From the NCBI GenBank assembly GCA_034401795.1, contig CM067370.1:59197333-59261332 (forward strand): 64,000 bases of DNA. The letters run 5' to 3'. This stretch comes from Chaetoderma sp. LZ-2023a (Eukaryota > Mollusca > Caudofoveata > Chaetodermatida > Chaetodermatidae). Shown one piece after another: positions 48,779 through 58,325 of the stretch. The position numbers and the translations under genes were made by a program. Within the stretch, counting starts at the first letter, position 1. Each line of letters opens with the position of its first letter. The notes below the pieces were generated by a model, which searched no databases, was not told where the DNA came from, and saw only the letters and a list, made by a program, of their open reading frames with translations.

Positions 48779-48955
48779 ATGGAATCAGCAAGCACGTCTT
48801 CCATCAACCCAGCGGGATTCACAGAAACCATTGTGAAGCCACGCCACGACCCTGACAGCACAGAAGCAACTGCTTTCCGCAAGGATTGTGAAGAATTCTG
48901 GATCCATCAATCACTTTGCATGTATCCTATAGGCATCAATCACGCTGATTGGTAA
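48779..48955 (+). CDS. 58-codon ORF or first exon downstream of the TATA box
   Basis: Begins MESASTSSINPAGFTETIVK, continues RHDPDSTEAT and FRKDCEEFWIHQSLCM, and ends in NHADW with TAA. The bases at the end, GATTG|GTAATC, could also be a splice donor, in which case this is a first coding exon. About 150 bp of leader separates it from the TATA box. The sequence is acidic and coding-like; no family is recognised. It lies in the segment that splits the LTR fossil, so it arrived with the promoter array. Confidence 0.4.
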   Translation: MESASTSSINPAGFTETIVKPRHDPDSTEATAFRKDCEEFWIHQSLCMYPIGINHADW

Positions 48956-49512
48956 TCTCACTCTACCTCTGGTAGTAAAACATCTTAGATCATTAATGAC
49001 ACTGATATTTAATAATTGGAATGCCGTTTTCCATAAAAGAAATGACAACAAAATATGGAAAGGACCAGGAACTGTCATTGGCAAATATGGCTGTCGGGTT
49101 TTTGCAAGATGGTGGCACATATTTAAGAGTGTCTCCATGTAATTTAAGACACACTTCTGATGAGATTATCTCTGAAGAAAAAGGAACATCTTCAAATAAT
49201 TCTTATGATGCTGAAAACATCGAGTATGATAATCCAGTATTAGAATCATATGAAGAAAGCAATCTTAATTTATTATTTGACCCAAAGACTTCACAAGATA
49301 TCATATATTTGCCAACAAAGAATCTGTCGATGCTCAAAATGTTCATGTTAGTGTTACTACAGATACTGATGAAATTCTTAACGCAAACCCTACTATAGAA
49401 ACAACAGAACTTCCTGAAATCAATTCCAGAATACAGTATTTACTTAATGAGTGGTTGTAATTATTAGAGCTGGTAAAGTTAGAGGTAGAAACAAGTACTG
49501 GCCAAATATTAA

Positions 49513-49713
49513 CCCGTAGCACACTGATGTCAATATTCTATCTTTTATGGTGTCAATAGCAAAGAAACCAAGTGTTTATTTTTCAACAATTTTGGTGGAA
49601 GATGTTGCTGTCTATGATAGCACCATCTTCACCAAATTTGTTAAAAAATAAACACCAGTTCAAATTTTACTCTAATTTGAAAATTTTAAATCTTGACATC
49701 AAAATGCTAAGGG
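49513..49713 (+). mobile_element. 201-bp piggyBac-type MITE, copy 1
   Basis: Flanked by TTAA at 49509-49512 and 49714-49717. Left end CCCGTAGCACACTGATGTCA, right-end complement CCCTTAGCATTTTGATGTCA. The centre is a long hairpin: GTGTTTATTTTTCAACAA at 49572 pairs with its mirror ending 49655, around TGGTGGAAGATG / CATCTTCACCA. TTAA target sites plus CCC ends are the hallmark of piggyBac-family MITEs. No coding capacity. Inserted in the tail of the LTR fossil. The same family, inverted, is at 51859-52068. Confidence 0.85.
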
Positions 49714-49850
49714 TTAAAGATGATCATGATGATACAGTTAAGTGTCCATTTTGAAAGTTTAAGAGTGGAGAAGAATTAGTGAAGAAGTTGAAGTTTTACT
49801 CAGTTTATCTGATTATGAAGCAATTGAGATAAAAGCTAAAAAAAAAAGCC

Positions 49851-50199
49851 ACCTTAACCTTTCGGAAAATCCGAGATGGCCACTGGAAAAATCAACCAAT
49901 CAAAATTCTCATGAGAAATGTCAAAGCGTACCACCACATGATCATTACAAACCAAGTTTTGTCTAAATTGCTATTGGAGGAGTAGCATTTTCGGATAATT
50001 TTTTGAAAATCCAAGATGGCTGCCAGAACAATCGCCCAATTAAAATTTTTAGTAGAGGTTCTGGAACTTACAACCATAGGATCCTTACAAGCAAATTTGG
50101 TCGAAATCGGTCAAACCGTTAAGGAGATGCAATTTGACAGACGGACGGACGATTGACAGCCATGGCATAAGCGCACTGCCCTTTGGGCTAGGTGAGCTA
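49851..50199 (+). repeat. Right-end part of a hairpin-ended dispersed repeat
   Basis: Two diverged block-A-like units ('accaatcaaaattctcatga', 'tccaagatggctgccag') lead to 'gacggacggacgattgacag', 'ccatggcataagcgcac', hairpin GCCCTTTGGGC and TAGGTGAGCTAA at 50199. This end matches 3553 in design. The left end is missing. Confidence 0.65.
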
Positions 50200-50481
50200 A
50201 TGAACTGGCGAATTAAACAAAACAAAATGTATATGTAGAAGTACTTGATCAGGGCTTTAGATTATCCCTTAGCTTTGACTTCAAGTTATGCCCAAAGGAA
50301 ATCTGCCAATATTTGTGAGCCCAAATTAAAATCCTCCTGGCTGCTATGAACTTTAATTAACTGAGTGATACATGTACAGCCAATTAAATACTCAGAGATG
50401 GATACTGTGCCATTTGATGGTCTTATAGTGATATTAAAACTAAAATGGCTCAATATCAATCTCTCAGATTTCAAAATTCTC

Positions 50482-50560
50482 TTAGTTTCTAGGAGCATTG
50501 ATGGATCCCAGACCAGATCTTAGTTTCTAGGAGCATTGATTGATCCCAGACCAGATAGGT
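50482..50560. repeat. 38-bp tandem duplication
   Basis: 'cttagtttctaggagcattg' followed by 'atggatcccagaccagat' occurs twice in direct tandem with a one-base difference. A recent local duplication. The surrounding 50200-50716 has no other recognised feature. Confidence 0.85.
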
Positions 50561-50716
50561 GGTGTGCCCAAATGACCAAAATCTAGAGCCCTGTTGATGT
50601 ACATGTAGATAAAACCAGAACTGTGGTTGCAATGCAACCATGAAGCTAGACTTTATGACTGCAATGAACTATGAAGCTTGACCCCCAAACAAATAATAAA
50701 TATTAAGGCCTTATCA

Positions 50717-52570
50717 CCAAGAGGCCCAAGGGCCTGTAACACTAACCTGGACCATTATGATTTGAACCATTTGCATTTAAATACTGGTAGACGTCGTAAT
50801 TTTTGAAAGAAATCCAAGATGCCCACCAAAGAAGTTGACCAATCAAAATTCTCAATTGATATGTTGAAGCCTACCACCATATATAATCATTCTACCCAAT
50901 TTAAGGGGTAGCGTTTTAAATGATTAGAACTGTAGTTTTCAAAAAATCCAAATGGCCACCAAAGAATTCTGCCTAGAAGTTCTAGAGCCTACTACTATAG
51001 AATCCTTCCAGTCCAATTTGGATCAAATCCACCAAGCAGTTTCGGAGATGCACTTTGACAATTTCTGGTAAACCTTTCGTAAAATTTATGATTTGCACCA
51101 GACAAATTGACCCATTAAAATTTTTAATAGATTTTCAGGAGCCTACCATGATAGGGTCTGTCTAGCCAAATAGGGTTGAAATCTTTCAAGTGGTTAATGA
51201 TGAGTAGCGTTTACACAATTTCCGGTAAATTATTCATAAAATCTCAGGTTTTCACCAAATGAATTGACCAATTACAATTCTGTATATAAGTTCTGAAACA
51301 TACTCCCATAAGGTCCTTCCAGCCAATGTAAGTCGAAATCTGACGAGCCGTTAATGAGGAGTATCATTTTGACAATTTCCTTTAAATTTCTCATAAAATC
51401 TATGGTTTTCACAAAAAAAATTGACCAGTCAAAATGCTGTATATAAGTTCTTAAGCATATCCCCATAAAGTCCTTCCAGCCAAAGTAATTTGAAATCTTC
51501 CAACCGGTTAATGAGTAGTAGTGTATTGGCAATTTCAGGGAAGACTTTTCATAAAATCTAAGGTTTTCACCACAAAAAAAACCCTGTGACTAATAAAAAT
51601 TCTATATATAACTTCTGAAGCATATCCCCATAAGGTCATTACAGCCAAAGTAAGTTAAAACCTGCCAAGCGGTTAATAAGTAGAGTTATGACAATTTCTG
51701 GTAAATCGTTCATAAAATCAAGTATTTTCACACAAATAACTTGACCAAGCAAAATTCTGTGTACATGTTCTGAAACCGAAAGCATAAGGCTCTGAAACCG
51801 AAAGCATTAGGCTCCTTCAGGTTAATTTTAGGTTGAAATATACCAAGCGGTTAATTAACTCTTACCGCTGTCAAAATTTTAAAAATTTTAAATTAAATTA
51901 AAAGATGAACTGGTGTTCATTTCTCTACTTCCTTGTTCTACAAATTTGGTGGAAGATGGTGCTGTCATGGACACCAACATCGTTCACCAAAATCGTTGAA
52001 AAATCGACACCAGTTTCTCGTCTACTGACACAGTAATGGATAGAATATTGACGTCAGTGTGGTAAGGGTTAAGTGCTTTGACAATTTTCGTTAAATTTTT
52101 CATAAAATTTCAGAAAACCTAAAAAAATGTACCAATCAAAACTCTATACAAATTCTGAAGACTTCCCGTAGTCCTGTCCAGCAAAATTAGGTTGAAATCT
52201 GCCAAGCGGTTAATGAGCAGCATTTTTACACAAAGGTTGACGGATAGATGACGGATGAAAGACAAAGACGGTCATCATGCATATCAGTCACCTTGACCTT
52301 TCAACAAAAACATTGTGTGATGCCGTGTCATTATAAGGAGACATGTGTCCAAGTTTGGGTTCCAGTATGATGAAACAAACCTGAGATAAACAGAAAAGTT
52401 GAACTAAATGGAAAATGTTAATGTTGAAAAAAAAAAGGTTTCTACCAAGGTCACAGTGGCCTTGACCTTTTGACCACAAGGTCATCGTGCAATGCCGCAT
52501 CATTATAAGGAAGCATGTGCCCAAGTTTGCGTCCACTATGATTAACCAAACATGAGATAAACAGAAAGTT
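50717..52570 (+). repeat. Hairpin-ended composite repeat: left end, block A, block B
   Basis: Starts CAAGAGGCCCAAGGGCCTG with CTAACCTGGACC. At least six block A units follow, marked by 'cataaaatc' near 51076, 51234, 51391, 51549, 51709 and 52098, about 157 bp apart apart from the last. Two block B units follow at 52280-52570 ('ccagtatgatgaaacaaacc', 'gaccttgaccttt'). A 23-bp duplication sits at 51767-51812. A TTAA MITE interrupts it at 51859-52068. The right hairpin-CTAA end is absent. No protein is encoded. Confidence 0.75.
51859..52068 (-). mobile_element. 210-bp piggyBac-type MITE, copy 2
   Basis: Same family as 49513-49713, in reverse orientation. Flanked by TTAA at 51855-51858 and 52069-52072. 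Ends are CTCTTACCGCTGTCA and, as complement of the right end, CCCTTACCACACTGACGTCA. The central hairpin words TGGTGGAAGATGGTGCTG and CACCAACATCGTTCACCA are shared. Removing it with one TTAA restores the block A phrase 'gccaagcggttaa...gtgctttgacaattt', so the insertion is clean and younger than the block A array. Confidence 0.88.
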
Positions 52571-52604
52571 GACGATGACGTTACAGCATGATGTGCAGGG
52601 TATC

Positions 52605-52960
52605 AGGGTTTCTCATAAGGGTCCTTTTGAGGGTGTAGACCCCCAAAATGTAACTTGCAACCCGCAAAGGTTGTGGTAGTGGGTCCATGAGACCCCTGGA
52701 AATATTGCATGATTGTTAAATATGAATTAGTTTTATAGGTTTTTGCACAAAACATACCCACAGAATATAGCATGGGACCCCATAATACATAGCTGTGCAC
52801 CCATGGTACTCTCTAATTTTAGCATCGATGAGAAAAACGGCATGGGAATCCCAAATTTCAGTTTGGGACCCCCAGATTTCAGACTTGGAGCTCTAGATTT
52901 CTAGGTGTGGGGTACTTGGGACCTCCAAAATGTAGATGCCATGATAAGCACTGCAGGGTA
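52605..52960 (+). repeat. 350-bp dispersed repeat, copy 1
   Basis: Shares long stretches with 57985-58325 in the same orientation: 'agggtccttttgagggt', 'gtagtgggtcc', 'gcacccatggtactctctaa', 'gatgagaaaaac', 'gtgtggggtac'. GGGACCCC and GGGTCC words recur inside. It is framed by 'cagggtatc' at both ends (52597, 52955). Non-coding; family unknown. Confidence 0.8.
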
Positions 52961-53234
52961 TCGAAATAGCTCATTTTACTTCATAAAGTTGAGTTAAAAA
53001 ACCATTTCACTTCAATAGGTTACTACAGAAAAAACAAGCGTAGTTGTGCAATTATTGATGATAATGGCAAGTTCTCTTTGTTAGTTTGGCAATCAAAAAG
53101 AGTAGGCGCATAGTCAAAAGTACATTAGCAGCAGAAACATTAACTTTGATAGATTCTTCTGAATGATGCTGTTTAATTAGAACAATTATCAATGAAATGT
53201 ATGGCTATAATCAGAGCAGGCCTGTACAAATTGT

Positions 53235-55045
53235 AACCCATTTTTTTGTTTGCGCAACGGTTACCAGGGTTCGATCTCTACTTATGTCCGCTAGTCCGAG
53301 ACTACCAGATTGTCATACAGACTACTTATAGTCTGTTGGTCACAACTCCGGTGGACTAGTACAAAATTTGTCAAAATTATCCATTAGACTTGCAAAAATG
53401 AAATATTCCATGACATTGAAAAAACTAATGCATTAAGTTTCTTGCAAACACGCAAGCTTACCCGCTTAAAATTACCGTAGAAGCTATATATGTTAAAATC
53501 TATGATAGCAGTGCCTGTTCATAGTCGGCAACCATTCTGGAGTGTTTGCATTTAATTCATGCTCAGTTTTTTTTGGTTTCTATATGATAGGACATAAAAG
53601 ATTCGAAAACAACCGAATTGCGAAATCGCTTAATGTGTGCAAAGGTGCTGACATCGTAAAACGAATTACTTGGTCAATTCAGCCTAGAGGGATACAAGAA
53701 TTGCTCACTGCCTCGTAGCTGGGTTGCATGACTTATGAATTGATCGGTAATTAAGTAGAATTCATAAAATTGATTTTGACCGATAATGACATATCTGTAT
53801 GGCTTGGAAACTACATATAATATAGTATAACGATTAAACCAAAGCGAATATCTGTACACTCTACATTTAATAATTAAACAAGTATACTGATGACAGATTT
53901 TGCCGAGTAACATATACACACACTCCCAACGTTCACGACGTATTGAAAATTCCGGTTCATTTTGTACTAGAGGGGGATATGAGAATTGCTATTATCCCGG
54001 AACATTGTCATGTCGAATAGTAATGTCTATATCAAGCGATTTTGGGACAAATGTTATGATAAAATGTATTAAATTATCACTAAGCTACTATTAGAACATC
54101 GTGAGCACACTTTCTGGACAATACAATTCGATATTTAATCATTTCACGGCTTGAATTGACAACTTTTTAAAGACAAAATGGTGGTAGGATAGTCAGAACT
54201 GAAAAAATTATGCCATTACACATACTCCAATTCAATGACTGACCATCTAAGAGTCTGTTTTAGATAAAATATCACAGCGCATAGTAGCTACACGATGTAT
54301 GATACCATGTAGCCTGGTTCCCAAATAAATGCCCCCGGGAACCAAGCTCCCGCAATGGGTAAGGTGTACTGCAGCTCTGAATGCATTAACTTCCTGGTTA
54401 GTGTGCTATAAAAATATGTGCGTGTTAAGATATTGCCATGACTTGTAAAATAGTAACGCAATTTGGACACGTAACATGTTAATTTTTCTTAGATGCACCA
54501 AAATTTATGATCATGGCGTCTATTATTTAACATGTGCAATGCGTTAATCCTGTATTTCGATCAGAAATTTAAAGAAAAAATCTTATTTAACATGACTGCG
54601 CATATATATTCATACACGTGATTTGCCGATTACCGGAACTACACAACAAATTACATATGGTGCCTGGTTCCCTGTACAATATAATTTTATAGTGCTAAAA
54701 GAATTGATAGCGGTTCCAAACTAATTATGCAATATCAAATCAAGCGATAAGAGTACTAAAAACCTTGGCGGGAAATGTGAGTACCATAGGATATGTATTG
54801 TGTGGTATGTAAGATTTTCCGAACCCCCATTAACAGGACTAGTGCTTTTATCTGCGGACTCATCTATTTTCAAAATCACTAGTCCGACAGACTAGTGGCA
54901 TAAAAAGTTAAGATCGACCCCTGGTTACGCAAATATTTTTAGCGCAACACTTTTGAGTTATAGTTTTCTTTACTCTGTACATAAATATATGTAAAAACAA
55001 ATGGGTTAGCTAAAATAAATTTGGATAACCCAAATATGGGTTGCA
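53235..55045. mobile_element. Candidate long-TIR element, decayed
   Basis: A left segment ('gtaacccatttttttgtttg', 'ggttaccagggttcgatctc', 'gctagtccgagactac') is matched in inverted order near 54830-55040 ('gactagtccgacagactagt', 'gatcgacccctggttacgca', 'aacccaaatatgggtt'). The similarity is interrupted on the right by about 60 extra bases. The interior has no recognised protein; the minus-strand ORF at 53674-53919 is low in information. GGTTCGATC in the left arm resembles a pol III B box. Boundaries and class are uncertain. Confidence 0.4.
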
Positions 55046-55786
55046 CTAGTACCATTTTGCCAATAACTTTCATTACTGACAATAGAGCTTTAGTAGATGC
55101 AGTTTATTCCATGACATCTGTAACAGACAAGCCTTTGCGTATAGATATCAGTGTTGTTAGCGATATATAGTGAGATGTGAAGTCCTTTGGGTTTCTAAAG
55201 AAAAGCAATTAGTTTACTGTCTCACAAAAGGCGGTTAGTTGACTGTCTCACAAAAGGCAGAGATCCGAGAAATAAGCTACTTGATGTCATAAATGGAAGT
55301 GTTGGTTTTAATTCTAAACCTCTTTATAATGTTGGGTTATTTTATTATTATCCCTCAGTAATGTCACATGACCAAATGCTGTTATTTGATTGGTTAAGAT
55401 CAGGGATGTATTATCCAGTATTTTCCTCACGCGAGGGCAATAATACACAGTATCCACCCGACCCAACCCCATGGTTTATGACTTTAACACAGTTCCAACT
55501 AACAACCTGTCACCATTACTGATGACACACAGACCCATGGTCGGATGCCTGGACACTGGATCACCACTCCAGTTCAGCTAACTGACATGTCAGCCGAAGT
55601 AAAAATTGTCTTATCTTGTCCGGCAAAGACATTTCTCAAGAGCCCTTGATAATCAAGCTAGTCAGTCCCATGCTAAATTAAAAAAGTGTTCTCATGGTCT
55701 GCAAATGAACATTTTCTATGAGACGATTACAATTTTCTTGACAAAATTTTAGGGTTACAGGGTAAGCTTACTATTAATAAACTCAC
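55046..55786. other. No confident feature
   Basis: Intronic sequence. It includes a duplicated 'agttgactgtctcacaaaaggc' type phrase (about 55210-55260), a segment around 55520-55590 that may be a decayed repeat, and the intron start of the piwi PAZ exon at its right edge. Confidence 0.3.
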
Positions 55787-55981
55787 CTGGTAAGTACAAT
55801 TGAACCAGTCAAACGACGTGTACATACTTCATGAAAGTTTGCCTGATTACTCCCATACAACTCGTACATAATGTCTAAAACCGTATCACTGCGGAGGATT
55901 TTATGGGACACGTCGGCACATAACATGACCTTGGATTCGTACTGGAGGATAGACGTTATAAATCCCGGCATGACCTTTAAC
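55787..55981 (-). CDS. piwi: piwi exon, PAZ domain
   Basis: A 195-bp exon encoding LKVMPGFITSILQYESKVML, then CADVSHKILRSDTVLDIMYE and ARRLTGSIVLTR-like sequence (here CTRRLTGSIVLTR). PIWI proteins read LELWPGFVTAV...LMLCxDVSHRxL...TVLxxxxDIY...LVGSIVLTRYNN (recalled), so this is the start of PAZ, which holds the 2'-O-methylated 3' end of the piRNA. The acceptor is TTCTTTTTACAG and the donor is ACCAG|GTGAGT. The last two bases plus the G of the exon at 47401 make Arg. This is the most upstream exon recognised; N-terminal exons were not found up to 64000. Confidence 0.94.
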
Positions 55982-56415
55982 CTGTAAAAAGAAGTACAGG
56001 TGACAGATAATACATCTCTCTAACATCTCATGCGGAGTAAGTTCAAAGATGCTCAGTCCACCTATCGGTCTAAGCATAATGATTCATAACACAATGTAAT
56101 AACTTTCCATGTGGTCTACAATATATAAGAACTAGATGATATAAATTAAATAATCCCTCCCCGCAATGGCAGCCATGTTCGTGGGATGACATAATCCCAC
56201 TGATTTGTATAGACATATGGATGGATACACAGACAAATTGGAGCTAATAATCATAAACTAGCCACATGAGATTACTAACCTATTCAATAACACATTCAAG
56301 CAGAAGGTTTAGTTATTGAATGATAATAACCAAAGATAATGGGCACAATCTTGTTTGACCATCTCAAAACACAAATGACATGACATTTATTGTAACATGT
56401 AATTAATCTATATTA
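55982..56415. other. No recognisable feature
   Basis: Intronic, AT-rich. The first 30 bases hold the acceptor tract of the PAZ exon. Nothing else stands out. Confidence 0.35.
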
Positions 56416-57015
56416 AATAATGTACATTTCCCTAGAAACATAGCCAATGTTCCCATGAAGTTTTGTCACAATACTCCAAGAAAAAATAAAGTTATTGAAC
56501 GAAAACCCCAAATTTGCACGGGCAGACAGACACAAATTCAGAGACAAAGGGATGGATGGATGGACGGAGGGACGGGCTGACCGACCCACAAAATAATGTA
56601 CATTTCCCTAGTACCATAGCCAATGTTCCCATGAAGTTTTGTCACAATACTCCAAGCACAGATAAAGTCATTGAACGAAAACCCAAAATTTGCATGGACG
56701 GACCGACACAAAGGGATGGATGAATGGAGGGATGGGCTGGCTGGTCCCCAAAATAAGGTACATTTCCCTAATACCATGGCCAACGTTCCGATGAAGTGTT
56801 CTCAAAATACTCCAAGCAAAGACAAAGTTATTGAACGAAAACCCAAAATTTGCACGGACAGATGGACACAAATTCAAAGGGATGGACATGACTGACCCTT
56901 AAACTAAGCTGCATTTGCCTACTACCATAGCCAACCTTCCCATGAAATGTTGTCACAATATTCCAAGCAAAAGTAGTTATCGAAAGAAAATCTGTGTGTG
57001 TGACGGACGGAAGCG
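56416..57015. repeat. Tandem repeat D, four units of 150-172 bp
   Basis: 'gtacatttccctagtaccat', 'agccaatgttcccatgaag', 'gtcacaatactccaagcaaa', 'ttgaacgaaaacccaaaatt' and 'gacagacacaaattcag' recur in order. Units begin near 56421, 56595, 56757 and 56909. ORFs across the units are repeats of one another, not genes. A G-run of 29 bases follows at 57036-57064. Confidence 0.85.
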
Positions 57016-57035
57016 AAAACATAATCCCCCATCTA

Positions 57036-57064
57036 GGGGGGGGGGGGGGGGGGGGGGGGGGGGG
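57036..57064. repeat. Poly-G tract, 29 bases
   Basis: An uninterrupted G homopolymer preceded by a short CCCCC. Length is likely to be unreliable in assembly. Confidence 0.95.
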
Positions 57065-57984
57065 AGATGGAGATAATAAGAGGCTTTATGGCTCACATGA
57101 AACATCAGTATTTGAACAAGGCACATGAAATGTTATATGACCACTTTTAATAGAAATGCACATGTTAACTCTATAAGAAACCAAACTAGAGTGTTAGTGA
57201 TGCACAAGGAAGGGGCATGCCACCTGCTGAAAGCCGCCTTTAAACGAATGCATGCAATTAACCTTGAAGTTTTGTGAACTATGTAAAGTACATCACACCG
57301 ATCTACTTTTGATACTACAAGTACAATGCATTAAGCATTGAATTTGTTCAAGAAAACTTCTAATTTTTTTTCAAAGAAAGTGTCAATTTGCAGACCAAGA
57401 GAAGACTATTTTTTTAAGTTTAGCATTGGAATGAAAGGGTTAATGTATACACGGACCGGTTTTTCCAATACCCGCATCATTCATGTTTTTAATTAGGCTG
57501 CGGTGAGTTCAAGTGTCGGTTTTGGAAACACTGAAAGCCGATGCAGTTGCACTTTAGCTTTTTAATCCCAAATAGGTACACATTATTGGGACCCAATGGA
57601 CATGTATCTATTTAAGTTTGGAGAAGATCACTACAATAGAGCTAGTTATTGAAAAATGTGTCAATCATCCCATTTTGAAAACAATGTTGCTTAAACTTGT
57701 TGCCTTTTAGCGTTCACCCCTAAATTGGAAGACCTCTTCCAGACCCTATGGCCGAGCTCCCGCCCAAGTTTTCAGTAAAATCAGAGTTATTGACAAATAT
57801 ATCAATTGTCCATTTTGAAAACAATGTTACGCTTTACTGTTTGACCCAACAAAATTGTCACATGTCTTCAGGAAGATATGGGGAAGATTCCATCGAAGTC
57901 TGGAGACAATCACTCCATTAGAACTAGAGTAGGACTTCACAGTATCACAAAACCAAATACGGTATCGATATCACTATTCATACC
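57065..57984. other. No gene; weak old repeat traces
   Basis: Phrases such as 'gtcaattgtccattttgaaa' / 'caatcatcccattttgaaaa' recur about 140 bp apart (57650-57830), hinting at a decayed tandem repeat. Nothing codes. Confidence 0.3.
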
Positions 57985-58325
57985 AGTATTCAGGGTCCTT
58001 TTGAGGGTATAGACCACCAGAATGTAACCGGGGAGTGGGGACCCCCAAGAGTGGTTGTAGTGGGTCCTATGGAACCCCCGAAAATCTTGTATGATTGTTA
58101 AATATTAATTAGTTTTAAAGCTTTTTACCAAACATAGCCAGAAAATCTAGGTTGGGCACCATAATTCATAATTGTGCACCCATGGTACTCTCTAATTTTA
58201 TCATGGATGAGAAAAACTGCAGAATACCAAATTTGAGTTTGGGACCCCAAGATATCAGGTTGGGGCCCCTGGATTTCTATGTGTGGGGTACCTGTGACCT
58301 GCAAAATCTATATGACATGAGAAAC
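57985..58325 (+). repeat. 350-bp dispersed repeat, copy 2
   Basis: Direct copy of 52605-52960, diverged by point changes and small gaps. The two lie 5.4 kb apart in different parts of the piwi region, one on each side of the PAZ exon. Confidence 0.8.

Larger units (their letters stand above)
47985..49850 (+). mobile_element. LTR-retrotransposon fossil, integrase end of pol
   Basis: A broken relic of an LTR retrotransposon. The recognisable parts are an integrase stretch (AWVLSAKNTLHNVYGYSPNK followed by a GKNPNLPS motif) at 48000-48350, and an integrase C-terminal stretch (WKGPGTVIGKYG) near 49039-49080 with weaker pol-like sequence to about 49850. The layout after the integrase suggests a Ty1/copia-like order, with low certainty. 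No LTRs, gag, protease or reverse transcriptase core are seen. Several breaks are present and the copy is plainly dead and old. Foreign sequence of about 650 bp separates the two integrase parts, and a TTAA MITE sits in the tail. Confidence 0.65.

Noticed and set aside
53264-53285. Stand-alone tRNA suggested by a GGTTCGATC B box
   Set aside because: No A box or acceptor stem at the right distance.
56514-57022. Small ORFs with MDG/WMDGW and PSIHPS motifs
   Set aside because: They translate the 'gatggatggatgg' part of tandem repeat D in successive units.
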